41,049 bases of DNA from the NCBI RefSeq assembly GCF_013372625.1, contig NZ_JABXFD010000245.1:1-41049 (forward strand), read 5' to 3'. The translations under genes and the position numbers were made by a program. Origin of the DNA: Actinomadura sp. BRA 177 (GTDB lineage: Bacteria; Actinomycetota; Actinomycetes; Streptosporangiales; Streptosporangiaceae). Below, piece by piece: positions 8,981-17,552 of this stretch (the stretch's first letter is position 1; each line of letters begins with the position of its first letter). Below the pieces are notes generated by a model that saw only the letters and a list, made by a program, of their open reading frames with translations, was not told the origin of the DNA and made no database searches.

Positions 8981-9098
8981 GGCATGTACGGACCTTGTAC
9001 GGGATCGCGGCATAGGACGCGTGAGATCCGCGCGTCTTGCTTTCCTGAGGAGCCGGACCAGCGCCGTACAGCCCCTGATATCGGAAACGGGTGCGATC

Positions 9099-9686
9099 AT
9101 GCCGATCCCCTCGCGGAGGGTCCCCCTGGGAACCAGACTGCCCTGGTTCTCGGTCACCGACCTGCAAGAGCGTCCACTCGACACCAGCACGCTCCAGGTG
9201 GGCCGCCCTACCCTGGTGGCGTTCCTGTGCAACCACTCGCCCTACGTGCAGCACATCGAAAGGCATCTGGGCCCCGTGGTCAGCCAGTTGCACACGTCGG
9301 CCGCCGTGACGGTCGTGGGGATATCGCCCAATGACGTCACCGCCTATCCCACCGACGACCTGGCGATGATGCGCGCCCAGGCGAAGCGGGCCGGATTCGC
9401 CTTCCCGTACTGCCTCGACGCGACCCAGCAGGCGGCGAAGGCGTTCGGTGCAACGTGCACACCGGAGTTCTTCCTCTATGACATCGACTGGCGGCTGGTC
9501 TACCACGGCCAGTACGACGGAAGCAGGCCGGGGAACGACCTTCCGGTCACGGGTGACGACCTGCTGAGCGCGATCGCCGCGACCTGTGAGGACGACGTCG
9601 TCTCGGCCGAGCAGCGCGGGAGCTTCGGGTGCAGCGTCAAATGGCGTCCGGGCAACGAGCCCAGCTATGTGTTCGCCCTCTCCTGA
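9099..9686 (+). CDS. Thioredoxin-like / redoxin (AhpC-TSA type) protein with altered CxxC
   Basis: The protein has 195 residues from ATG 9099, with GGAAACGGG upstream. The redoxin fold is shown by LPWFSVTDLQERPLDTS, VAFLCNHSPYVQHIE, VVGISPNDVTAYP, KAFGATCTPEFFLYD and the family signature FGCSVKWRPGNEPSY near the C-terminus. Most relatives have a CNHCPYV active site; here the second Cys is Ser (CNHSPYV), leaving only the first Cys. This favours a peroxidase-like one-Cys mechanism or partnership with the Cys of FGATCTP. No signal peptide is seen, so a cytoplasmic location is likely. It precedes the WD40/metabolic operon by 54 bases in the same direction and may be its first gene. Confidence 0.85.
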   Translation: MPIPSRRVPLGTRLPWFSVTDLQERPLDTSTLQVGRPTLVAFLCNHSPYVQHIERHLGPVVSQLHTSAAVTVVGISPNDVTAYPTDDLAMMRAQAKRAGFAFPYCLDATQQAAKAFGATCTPEFFLYDIDWRLVYHGQYDGSRPGNDLPVTGDDLLSAIAATCEDDVVSAEQRGSFGCSVKWRPGNEPSYVFALS

Positions 9687-9740
9687 TCTGAGCGGCCCGG
9701 GAATGAGCCGCCGTGGACAGACCTCTGGGAAAGGCGGGGC

Positions 9741-11330
9741 GTGGAAAAGCACATTGACGTTCTCAGCTACCTGATGACCGCGATCGTCTTCTCCGCGGGA
9801 TTCGTCACCACCCGCGCCCACTCGGCCTACCAGGCGATGCAGAGCGAGGTGCGGGCACAGTCGTGGCGAGTGCGGAGCGCGCTGCAGCAGGGCGCCCCCA
9901 TCGGGCCGGCCGACCTGGCCGAGACGATCGCGGTGCTGCGACGCTCCGACGACCGGGTGCTCGACCTCTCCCGCTTGATCAACGCCGGTCTGTTCCTCGC
10001 GAGCGGGGTGATCTTCTGGTCCGGGCTGACCCTGCTCGAGCGGAGGGTGCCGAGCCCGCACAACTCGCTGCTGATGATCCTGGTGGTCTTCCTGGGCGTC
10101 GCCAGCGTGGTGGTCATCTCCGAGTTGGACCTGCGCAAGGTCGCACGCGGCCGGCGCGCGATGGCGACCGAGAGCCTCGCCGGCTGGTTCAGCGAACTCG
10201 CCGACGCGCTGGTCGGCGGACGCATGAACCAGTTCCTGGCACGCCTCGACGGACTCGCGCAGATCTTCCCCGACTGGACGCTGCTCGGCGAACTCCGCGC
10301 CTACAACGACCTGGAGGCCGGGCACCCGGAGATAGGCCTCCGCCGGATCGAGGGCATCCTCCGGTCCGGTGGTCATCTCTATCTCACGCCCGTGATCGGG
10401 ACGGCTTGCGCGATCGCGGCGGGCGACCGGCCCGCCGCGCTCCACCTTCTGGAACGTCTTGCCGACCGGCGCGAAACCGGACGGGAACGAGCGTCCATGC
10501 ACCAAGGGCTCGCCATCGCCTGGGCGCACCTCGACGCCCTCACCGACGGCCCGGTGGCGGGCGTAACACGTGCGTCGGCGACGGTTGCGCCCTCCGGCTG
10601 GAAAATGGCCAGGGCCAGAACCGGAATCCGCGCCAAGGCCCAGGCGGCCGGCAGGGCCGACAAGCCGAGGGACCCGGCGCGCGCTCTCGACATCAGGGCG
10701 TCCGATCTCCCGCAGACGGCCGCCCTGCTCGATATCGCGAATCGCTGGCATCGCTCCGAGGACCTGGCGAGCCTGCTGGCCTTGGCTTCGGGTCAGCCGA
10801 TCGAGTTCGCCCTGCGCCTGGCCTTCACTCCGGGCGAGGTGTCTCCGGACGCCGTCCGCGGCCGACTTCGACTGCACGACAGTGCTTCCCTGGAGACCCT
10901 AGGCATCATCTGCCTCGCGCAGGGACGGAGGCGGGACGCCCTGAGATTCCTGGAGCGCTCGATCAGGATCATGCCGGGCAACCACCGCACCCACTGGGCG
11001 ATGGCGCTGGTGTGCCAGCGGCTCGGCTGGCACACCGCGGCCGACTCCTCGCTGCAGAAGATGGACACGCTGCTCGGCCAGACCCCGCTGCTCCGCGTGA
11101 CCAGGATGGCCTTCTCCGCGCCCGATCGGCTCCCTCAGCCCGGCCAGCTCCGGGAGTACTTCGCCGAGGGGATCGATACCCTCACCCGCCTGCAGCTGGC
11201 CTTGCTGGGGATCGAGCCGCCCGGTCCCGTCGACGGCGGGGGCGTCAAGAACCTGTTCCTGAACCGACTGATCGCCGACGCCCTTCGGACCGCCCGCCCG
11301 TCCGACCACTCCGAAGAGGCACTTCATTGA
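9741..11330 (+). CDS. Membrane-anchored TPR-like repeat protein, unknown function
   Basis: The protein has 529 residues from GTG 9741, with AAAGGCGGGG just upstream. Two clear membrane segments lie at residues about 79-99 (LINAGLFLASGVIFWSGLTL) and 109-127 (SLLMILVVFLGVASVVVIS), and the N-terminus (7-22) is also hydrophobic. The remaining about 400 residues are helical with TPR-like elements such as ALRFLERSIRIMPGNHRTHW and MALVCQRLGWHTAADSSL. No catalytic motif was found. Its stop overlaps the TTG start of the WD40 gene by four bases (TTGA). It is probably a membrane-tethered scaffold for the WD40 protein and the enzymes encoded downstream. Confidence 0.8.
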   Translation: MEKHIDVLSYLMTAIVFSAGFVTTRAHSAYQAMQSEVRAQSWRVRSALQQGAPIGPADLAETIAVLRRSDDRVLDLSRLINAGLFLASGVIFWSGLTLLERRVPSPHNSLLMILVVFLGVASVVVISELDLRKVARGRRAMATESLAGWFSELADALVGGRMNQFLARLDGLAQIFPDWTLLGELRAYNDLEAGHPEIGLRRIEGILRSGGHLYLTPVIGTACAIAAGDRPAALHLLERLADRRETGRERASMHQGLAIAWAHLDALTDGPVAGVTRASATVAPSGWKMARARTGIRAKAQAAGRADKPRDPARALDIRASDLPQTAALLDIANRWHRSEDLASLLALASGQPIEFALRLAFTPGEVSPDAVRGRLRLHDSASLETLGIICLAQGRRRDALRFLERSIRIMPGNHRTHWAMALVCQRLGWHTAADSSLQKMDTLLGQTPLLRVTRMAFSAPDRLPQPGQLREYFAEGIDTLTRLQLALLGIEPPGPVDGGGVKNLFLNRLIADALRTARPSDHSEEALH

Positions 11331-14300
11331 CCACGCAGTTGCCCGGCAAGCTCGCGTCGCTGCTGCGCGAGCCCGAATTCGACGTGGCCGTGGTCTGCGG
11401 CTTGGGGGGCGCTGGCCCTGCCCTGGTCCGGACGCTCGCGGCCGCGTGCACCCCGGAGTGGCGCCCTGCGGACCCTGATCGGTCCGGCAACGCGGTCTTC
11501 GACACTTACACCTGGCCCGGTGGAGTGTTGATCGACATGGTCGGCCGGGCAGGCCACGGTCCTCGCCCGGACAGCGTCCCGCACCTCCCTGACCACGGCC
11601 GCCGGATCGTCCTGGTACGCGATCTGCGAACCGGGCAGTGCATCGGGACCCGGGAGCTGGTCGATCTCACCGCGGACGGAACCGATGCCCGCATCTTCAA
11701 GGAGCTGCTGACCGAGGAATGCGGCCTAGGCACCGCGGTGGTGGAGGCCGTGGCCGAGCGCTGGGGCAATGCGACCGCATTGATCCCCGACCTGGCGGCC
11801 GCACTCGAACGCGAGCGCGCCTGGAATACCGAGCCCGACGTCGTCGCCCTGTGCGCGGAGCTCCCGCTGGTGGTGGATTTCATGCACGACCTCCAGGAAC
11901 TGGGCACCGGGCCGTTCGACCTCGGTCGCGTGCTCTGCATGTTCGATCCGCCAGTCATGGAGCTCGACGAGGTCTGGTCCACCCTGGCGAGCGAACTGTC
12001 TCCCCGGGGCTATACCGTTTCGGACCTGAGCAGGTTCCTGCTGCTCGCGCCCGGCCTGGTCGATCTCACGCGGTCGGGCTCCAGAACCCTGGTCAGCCCG
12101 GCTTCACCACTGGCCGCGACACTGCTGCAGAGCTTCGTGCCTCCGAGCGCCGCCGAGCATTTGCGCCTGTACCGCGCTTTGCGCGACCTGAGCACCCGAC
12201 GGGTCGAGGACGGCCTGGAGCTCCAGCCGGGTCTGCGGCGGCAGATCCCGCGGCAGGCGCGGCGCGGCCAGGCCCTGCACGACCTGACCGAGGACATGCC
12301 GGCGCTCCTGTGCTGCGACCCGAAGTCGCTGATCACCGAACTGGAAGGCGGCCCCGCTCACCTGAGCGGCCCTGGAGCGCGGGCGGTGCTGCTCAGCGCC
12401 CACCGGCTCTTCGAGGCCGTCGAGCCCGCCGGCTATCTGGAGCTGGCGGGAAACCGGATGGGACCGGAGACCTTCGGCAGGCGCCCGCCCCCTGATCTGG
12501 TCCGGCGTCCCTGGCGGACTGAATGGGCCAAGAGCCAGATGGTCCACACCCATCGCGTCCTCATGGATCGGACCTCGCCGATCCTCGCCGTGTGCACGGC
12601 GGACGACGCGGCGGGCCGTACGGCGGACGGCGCGATCGGCCGACTGGAGGACACCTTCGGCGGATGCAGCGACGGCAGCCTGTGGAACTTCGACCCGATG
12701 GGCCGGCCGCGGCTGCTGTGGCGAGACCCGTTGAGAATGGCGGAGATCCGGGCGGTCGCTGCGGCCCGGGTAGGCGAGCGGACGCTCGTCGCCGCGGGAA
12801 CCAGTGACCACGCCGTCATGGTCGTCGACAGGGCGAGCGGCGGCTTGGTGTGGCGCGACGAGGACGCCCATTCCGATCCGCTCAGTGTCCTGGCCATCGG
12901 CGGGCCCGCGGACTCGCCCGTCCTGTTCAGCGCCGGCGTGGGCGGCCAGATCTGGGCTCACTCCCTGGACGGGGCGACCGCGGACGGATCACCGCTGTAC
13001 AGCCACGGCAGTGAGATCCGCGGTCTAGCGGTGGCCGAGACCCAGATCGGCGAACTGCTCGTCTTCGGGGCGGTCGACGGCACGGTGGGAGTCGTCGAGG
13101 CGGACGGCGGACGGCTGCTGGCGGTCATCTCCGAGTTCACCGAGGTCCTCAACGCCGTCGACCTCCTCGTCGACGGCGCAACGCTGACGATCTTCGGCGG
13201 GACGAGTTCGGGGCGGGTCGTCCGGCTGGGCTGGCGGACGGCCGGCACCGCCGGTGCCACCCTCACGAAGACCCCGGAGGGGGCACCGGCCCCGCTGCGC
13301 GTGCTGCCGGACCTGACGAGCCACGGCGCGGCGGTGAACGGGGTCAGGGTCGTTCCCGGGAAGGCCCGGGAGCAGGTAGCGCTGATCAGCTGCTCGAGTG
13401 ACCACACCTGGCGGTGGACCCTCACCGGTAAGACCCGCTCGGTCGCCGTTTCCGGCCACACCGGGCCGATCTGGAGCGCCACCGCGGCCGCGTACGCCGA
13501 CCGCCGCTACGTGGTGTCGAGCGGCGGCGACGGAGCCACCTGCCTGTGGCTGGTCGACCAGGTTCTGAACGAGGAGATCGAACTCAAGCAGCATTCCTGG
13601 CACGTCGGCGGCGTCTCGAGCATCGTCGCCGCGCGCGACGCGGGGGACCGCGTCGCGGTCGTGACCGGCGGCCGGGACGGCCACGTGCGCGCCTGGCGCG
13701 CGGACCTGGTCGGGGACGGAGCGAATCTGACCGCGCACGCGGGTGAGATCTCGGCGCTCGGCTGCGCCTTCGACGACGACCGGCTGCGGATCGTCTCGGG
13801 CTCGCTCGACGGGCCGCTCCGCCTCACCGAGGTCGTCGCGGGAAGCGCGCCCTCGTCCGTGATCCTCGGTATCGCGCATGAGGGGGTGACCGCGTTGTCG
13901 CTGGGCCAGCCGGACGCGAGGTGGATCCTGGTCTCGGGTGGGCTCGACGGGACGCTCACCGTCTGGGACCTGGATACCCGGCTGCCCCTGGCCACCGTCA
14001 GCGCGTGCCGCTACGGGGCGGTGTCGAGCCTGGCGTTCAGCGCCGACCGCTCCAGCAGCGGATTCATCGTCGGAGGCCAGGACGGCACCCTGGCCCTCTG
14101 GGACGCCGACTCGCTGGAGGAGAACCGTCGGTCGAACGTCAAGGCCTCGGTCCTCGGCATATGCGCGATCCCGGGTACCCGCCTCGGCTGGGTCGCCGGC
14201 CTGTCGGACGGCAAGGTCGCGGTCATCCGGGACCTCGGCAGCCACGCCGAGCAGATCTCCTACATTCCCGCTCACTCCGGCGAGGTCCGCACGGTGGTCT

Positions 14301-14533
14301 GCTTCGCCCTCGGCGGCCGGGTGATCGTCGGGTCCGCGGGAGTCGACCGGTCGCTGCGCGTCTTCGATCTGGAGACCCACACCCTGCTGCTGGAGATCTC
14401 CCTCGACGGCTATGCGACCTGCGCCGCCCAGGCCGCCCCGTTCCTGGCGGTGGGCAGCAGCGCGGGAGCAGCCCTGTTCGAGTTGTCGCCCAACCTCGTC
14501 AATCTTCGGCACACCCAGTCCGGCGCGTCATGA
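11327..14533 (+). CDS. Large WD40 beta-propeller protein with an uncharacterised N-terminal domain
   Basis: The protein has 1068 residues from TTG 11327, whose TTGA overlaps the previous stop. Residues about 460-1060 carry many WD40-type blades: SSDHTWRWTLTGKTRS, GGRDGHVRAWRADL, SGGLDGTLTVWDLDTRLPLA, GGQDGTLALWDADSL and VDRSLRVFDLETHTLLLEIS. The N-terminus has an alpha/beta start, VAVVCGLGGAGPALVRTLAA, that looks like a P-loop region but lacks the Lys-Ser/Thr needed for nucleotide binding. A helical, possibly winged-helix section then follows (LVDLTRSGSRTLVSPASPLA). Many actinobacterial WD40 proteins carry an N-terminal NTPase; this may be a degenerate one. It is likely a scaffold or sensor coupled to the downstream enzymes, whose genes follow in one operon. 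Confidence 0.85.
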   Translation: MTTQLPGKLASLLREPEFDVAVVCGLGGAGPALVRTLAAACTPEWRPADPDRSGNAVFDTYTWPGGVLIDMVGRAGHGPRPDSVPHLPDHGRRIVLVRDLRTGQCIGTRELVDLTADGTDARIFKELLTEECGLGTAVVEAVAERWGNATALIPDLAAALERERAWNTEPDVVALCAELPLVVDFMHDLQELGTGPFDLGRVLCMFDPPVMELDEVWSTLASELSPRGYTVSDLSRFLLLAPGLVDLTRSGSRTLVSPASPLAATLLQSFVPPSAAEHLRLYRALRDLSTRRVEDGLELQPGLRRQIPRQARRGQALHDLTEDMPALLCCDPKSLITELEGGPAHLSGPGARAVLLSAHRLFEAVEPAGYLELAGNRMGPETFGRRPPPDLVRRPWRTEWAKSQMVHTHRVLMDRTSPILAVCTADDAAGRTADGAIGRLEDTFGGCSDGSLWNFDPMGRPRLLWRDPLRMAEIRAVAAARVGERTLVAAGTSDHAVMVVDRASGGLVWRDEDAHSDPLSVLAIGGPADSPVLFSAGVGGQIWAHSLDGATADGSPLYSHGSEIRGLAVAETQIGELLVFGAVDGTVGVVEADGGRLLAVISEFTEVLNAVDLLVDGATLTIFGGTSSGRVVRLGWRTAGTAGATLTKTPEGAPAPLRVLPDLTSHGAAVNGVRVVPGKAREQVALISCSSDHTWRWTLTGKTRSVAVSGHTGPIWSATAAAYADRRYVVSSGGDGATCLWLVDQVLNEEIELKQHSWHVGGVSSIVAARDAGDRVAVVTGGRDGHVRAWRADLVGDGANLTAHAGEISALGCAFDDDRLRIVSGSLDGPLRLTEVVAGSAPSSVILGIAHEGVTALSLGQPDARWILVSGGLDGTLTVWDLDTRLPLATVSACRYGAVSSLAFSADRSSSGFIVGGQDGTLALWDADSLEENRRSNVKASVLGICAIPGTRLGWVAGLSDGKVAVIRDLGSHAEQISYIPAHSGEVRTVVCFALGGRVIVGSAGVDRSLRVFDLETHTLLLEISLDGYATCAAQAAPFLAVGSSAGAALFELSPNLVNLRHTQSGAS

Positions 14534-14544
14534 GGGGAGAAGTG

Positions 14545-15432
14545 ATGGAACCGACGTACGTGGGCGGCTTGGTGGAACTCGCGGATGCCTACGACGCCTT
14601 CGTCATCGACCAGTGGGGAGTGATCCACGACGGGACACGGCTGTACCCGGGCGCCATTCGCGTATTCCGGCTTCTGCGCGAGATCGGCAAGCCCGTCGTC
14701 ATCTTGACCAACTCGCGCAAACGGACCGACATCAACATCACGCGGCTGTCCTGCCTGGGCCTCACCCGCGACCTGTACGACGGTTTGATCAGTTCTGCCG
14801 AGTTGCTGCGGAACCTGCTGGTGGCACGCTCAGCGTCGCCCTGGAAGGCGCTCGGCGACCGGGTGTTCGTCGTCGGTCTGCCCGATGACCTCGCGCTGCT
14901 CGACGGCACCCGCTACCGTCCGGTGCCGAATGTCGAAAGCTGCGACTTCGTGCTGCTGCTCAGCACCGCGAACGGGGCGACGGCCGGCGCCCATGACGGC
15001 TGGCTCAGGAAGGCCGCGGCCCGCTGCCTCCCCCTCGTGACCTCCAGTGCCGAACTGCTGACGGTCAACGAAGTGGGGGTCTTCACCGGGTTGGCCGGCC
15101 TGGTCCGCCGGTACCGGCGGTACGGCGGGACCGTCATCACCGTCGGCAAACCGCATTCGGAGGTCTATCGGGAATGCGACATGCTCCTGGCCGGGCTGGA
15201 CAACACCCGGATCCTGGCCATCGGCGACCAATTCGAGTCCGATGTGGTCGGCGCGAAACAGCACGGCTACCACGCGGCGATGGTTCTCACCGGCGCTGCG
15301 TCCGTCACCTTTCAGGGCGTCGCCGACCGCCGGTCGATCGCCGCGGCGATCGCCGGCCTCGGTGAGCCGGGGGTCTCCTGCGACTTCGTGCTCCCCTCGC
15401 TCCAATGGAGCCCCGCCCCGGGCAGCCGGTGA
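14545..15432 (+). CDS. HAD-superfamily hydrolase, subclass IIA-like (TIGR01459-type)
   Basis: The protein has 295 residues. Motif I is VIDQWGVIHDG, the DxWG variant typical of the TIGR01459 group (nucleophile Asp about 22). Motif II is VVILTNSRKR, motif III is VGKPHSEVY and motif IV is ILAIGDQFESDVVGAKQHG. This group resembles NagD-type phosphatases; substrates are mostly unknown but are usually small phosphorylated metabolites. ATG 14545 is chosen because AGGGGAG lies five bases upstream. ATG 14530 in the same frame would instead overlap the WD40 stop as ATGA. In this operon it could remove a phosphate placed by the APH-like kinase encoded two genes downstream. Confidence 0.88.
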   Translation: MEPTYVGGLVELADAYDAFVIDQWGVIHDGTRLYPGAIRVFRLLREIGKPVVILTNSRKRTDINITRLSCLGLTRDLYDGLISSAELLRNLLVARSASPWKALGDRVFVVGLPDDLALLDGTRYRPVPNVESCDFVLLLSTANGATAGAHDGWLRKAAARCLPLVTSSAELLTVNEVGVFTGLAGLVRRYRRYGGTVITVGKPHSEVYRECDMLLAGLDNTRILAIGDQFESDVVGAKQHGYHAAMVLTGAASVTFQGVADRRSIAAAIAGLGEPGVSCDFVLPSLQWSPAPGSR

Positions 15433-15445
15433 AAGGACCCCGCGA

Positions 15446-16588
15446 ATGAGCATGGTGATTCTCGTCCTCAATTGCGACCGATCGACCGGGACCGGTTTCA
15501 TCAGGGCGCTGCGGCGGGCGCAAGGCGGTGGATGGGGCACCGACGTCACGATCCTGGGCACGGCCGCGCACCCGCTGCGAACGGCCCTGTCGGACGCGGA
15601 CCGGACGTTCCTGATCGATTCCAACAGACCGGATCGCGTCGTGGCGGAGATCTCCCGCCGGACGGGCCGGGACATCGACTTGGTATACGAGACCAGGAGC
15701 GCCGAGGCGATGCTTCGCCTGTCCCGGGCACGTCACCGTGTCCCCACCTTTCTCGCGCCGCACAAGATCCTGGCCGTCTTCGAGGACAAGTACCGGACGT
15801 TCCTCCATCTGAGCGCTCACGGCCTGCCCGTACCGCGGACCTTCCTGATCTCAAGGCCCGGCGACGTGCACCGGGCCTTCACCCGCCTCTCTGGCCGGTC
15901 CGCATGGGTCCGCCAGACGCACGGCCAAGGCGGACGGGGGGCCTTCGCCTCCGACTCCCCGGCGGAGGTCGTGGCGGCCCTGGAGCGCCACTGCGGCTGG
16001 AACCGCTACACCATCTCCGAGCGGCTCCCCACCGACCGTGCACACCCGTGGGCCGACCGGTTGTCGTCGCGCCTGCTGCCCGGCGAGATGATCACGTGGG
16101 GCGCGCTCTACGCGCACGGGAAACTGATCGCCGGCCAGACGCGCAAGCGGCTGTACTGGGAGCACGCCGACCTGACCAGGTCCGGGGTGACGGGATACAC
16201 CGGCGCGGCGATGACGCTCACCCGGCCCGACGTCCACGCGCTGTCGGAGAAGATCGTCCGGTCCTTCGACTGGGCTCCGCACGGTCCGCTGGGAATCGAC
16301 TACCTGGTCGACGAGGCGAGTGAGTTGAAAGTGACCGAAATCCAGGCGAGCCGGTTCTTCACCTCCACTTACCCGCTCGCGCTGTCCGGTCTCAATCTTC
16401 CCCGCCTGTTCGTGGACGCGGCGCGGGGCGTGACGGACACCGTGGACTCGGTGGATCCCTGCCCCGAGGGGCTCCTCTATGTACAGCGGTTTGGTTCACC
16501 CGGACGGATCGTGCACAGAGACGACGTCCTGGCCGCAATCGAGGCCGGGCAATTCTCGATGCGAAGTGAGGATGACAGCCATGTCTGA
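15446..16588 (+). CDS. ATP-grasp ligase, substrate unknown
   Basis: The protein has 380 residues from ATG 15446, with GAAAGGA upstream. The ATP-grasp fold is indicated by a linker and lid region FEDKYRTFLHLSAHGLPVPR, the Gly-rich ATP loop RQTHGQGGRGAF, the downstream YTISERLPTDRAHPW, and the C-terminal metal/ATP-binding segment GPLGIDYLVDE followed by KVTEIQASRFFTS. It resembles carbamoyl-phosphate-synthase-like or peptide ligase ATP-grasp enzymes, which activate a carboxylate as an acyl phosphate and join it to an amine or thiol. It begins 13 bases after the HAD stop and overlaps the next gene by 8 bases. Together with the neighbouring aminotransferase it may ligate the amine product. The exact acceptor is not predictable. 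Confidence 0.85.
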   Translation: MSMVILVLNCDRSTGTGFIRALRRAQGGGWGTDVTILGTAAHPLRTALSDADRTFLIDSNRPDRVVAEISRRTGRDIDLVYETRSAEAMLRLSRARHRVPTFLAPHKILAVFEDKYRTFLHLSAHGLPVPRTFLISRPGDVHRAFTRLSGRSAWVRQTHGQGGRGAFASDSPAEVVAALERHCGWNRYTISERLPTDRAHPWADRLSSRLLPGEMITWGALYAHGKLIAGQTRKRLYWEHADLTRSGVTGYTGAAMTLTRPDVHALSEKIVRSFDWAPHGPLGIDYLVDEASELKVTEIQASRFFTSTYPLALSGLNLPRLFVDAARGVTDTVDSVDPCPEGLLYVQRFGSPGRIVHRDDVLAAIEAGQFSMRSEDDSHV

Positions 16589-17552
16589 CGTCATGGACCG
16601 GCACGAGCGATCCCACTATGTCGAACAGGCCAAAAAGGACTGCCTGGACCGGCTCGGAACGGAAATCGTCCTGGCGAGGATGCTGCACAGCGGACGGCAG
16701 AACACGATCGTCCACGTGCGGGACACCGGCGGCGTCGATTCCTGTGTGCGGTACCGGACCGCCAAGGAGTTCTGGTACGAGGACACCGTCAAAGAGCCTT
16801 TTATCGAGTCGCTCGGCATCGTCGACATCCCGCGTGTCCGATGCGCCGCCGACGACGTCCGCCCGCAGTTGCTCATCTGCGAGTTCGTGGCCGGTGACCT
16901 GCTGCATGACCTGGCGGTCGACGAGGGGCTCGCGCGGCGGGTCGGCCGGGTCATGGCCGCGGTCCACGTTCCGGCGCACGGCGCCGCCACCTATGCCGAC
17001 TTTGCCGCGGGCATGGCGTCCGAGCGGTCATGGCGCGCGGAGTTCACCGGATCACTCCGCGATACGGCGCTGCGCTGCGGCTATCCGGCCGCCGGCATCG
17101 ACGCACTGATCGCGGTGAGCGATTCGGCCATTGCGGCGGCGGAGGCCCGCGGCCTGGTGCTGGTGCACAATGATCTGCACTTCAAGAACATCATCAGGCG
17201 GCCTAACGGAACGCTCTGCCTCCTGGACTGGGACTCGGCCGCGATCGCTCCCGCCGAGAAGGACTTTGTCAAACTGCTCGACTGGTCTCATCACAACGGC
17301 GAGGCGGTGGAGCACATCATCGACGCCTATCAGGAATCCGCCGGCCGTCCGCTGGACTGCAACCTGATCGAACTCTTCAGGATCTACGCGATCCTGCGGC
17401 AGATCCTTTTCCAATCCCTGTCGGTGGCCGGCGGCGTCCAGACGAGCGTGCTGTCCCAGGGCGGGTTCTTCCCTGAGACGGCGGTGCAACGAGCCAAGCT
17501 CGAAGACCCGCTGCGGCGCCTGGGACTGCGACCCTGGGCAGTGGCGCAATGA
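16581..17552 (+). CDS. APH-family small-molecule phosphotransferase
   Basis: The protein has 323 residues from ATG 16581, with GAGG ten bases upstream; ATG 16572 is an in-frame alternative. The aminoglycoside/choline-kinase fold is clear: LLICEFVAGDLLHDL (hinge region), LVLVHNDLHFKNIIRR (Brenner motif, catalytic Asp about 198) and LCLLDWDSAAIAPAEKD (metal-binding Asp in LDWD). These enzymes phosphorylate hydroxyls of sugars, aminoglycosides, choline or amino-alcohols. The neighbours include a HisC/CobD-like aminotransferase that typically acts on phosphorylated amino-alcohol or imidazole substrates, so a biosynthetic kinase role is more likely than drug resistance. It overlaps the upstream gene by 8 bases and the downstream gene by 4. 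Confidence 0.88.
   Translation: MSDVMDRHERSHYVEQAKKDCLDRLGTEIVLARMLHSGRQNTIVHVRDTGGVDSCVRYRTAKEFWYEDTVKEPFIESLGIVDIPRVRCAADDVRPQLLICEFVAGDLLHDLAVDEGLARRVGRVMAAVHVPAHGAATYADFAAGMASERSWRAEFTGSLRDTALRCGYPAAGIDALIAVSDSAIAAAEARGLVLVHNDLHFKNIIRRPNGTLCLLDWDSAAIAPAEKDFVKLLDWSHHNGEAVEHIIDAYQESAGRPLDCNLIELFRIYAILRQILFQSLSVAGGVQTSVLSQGGFFPETAVQRAKLEDPLRRLGLRPWAVAQ

Noticed and set aside
8691..10877. 728-codon minus-strand frame across the redoxin and membrane-TPR genes
   Set aside because: It crosses three convincing plus-strand genes and shows no recognisable domain; antisense shadow.
9863..11326. Upstream in-frame extension of the WD40 gene
   Set aside because: It is antiparallel-like Arg/Pro-rich filler overlapping the membrane-TPR gene in another frame; the TTG overlap start at 11327 fits the protein better.
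16581..17552. Reading the APH-like gene as an aminoglycoside resistance gene
   Set aside because: Its overlap with biosynthetic-type genes on both sides favours a metabolic kinase; no resistance-specific residues were recognised.
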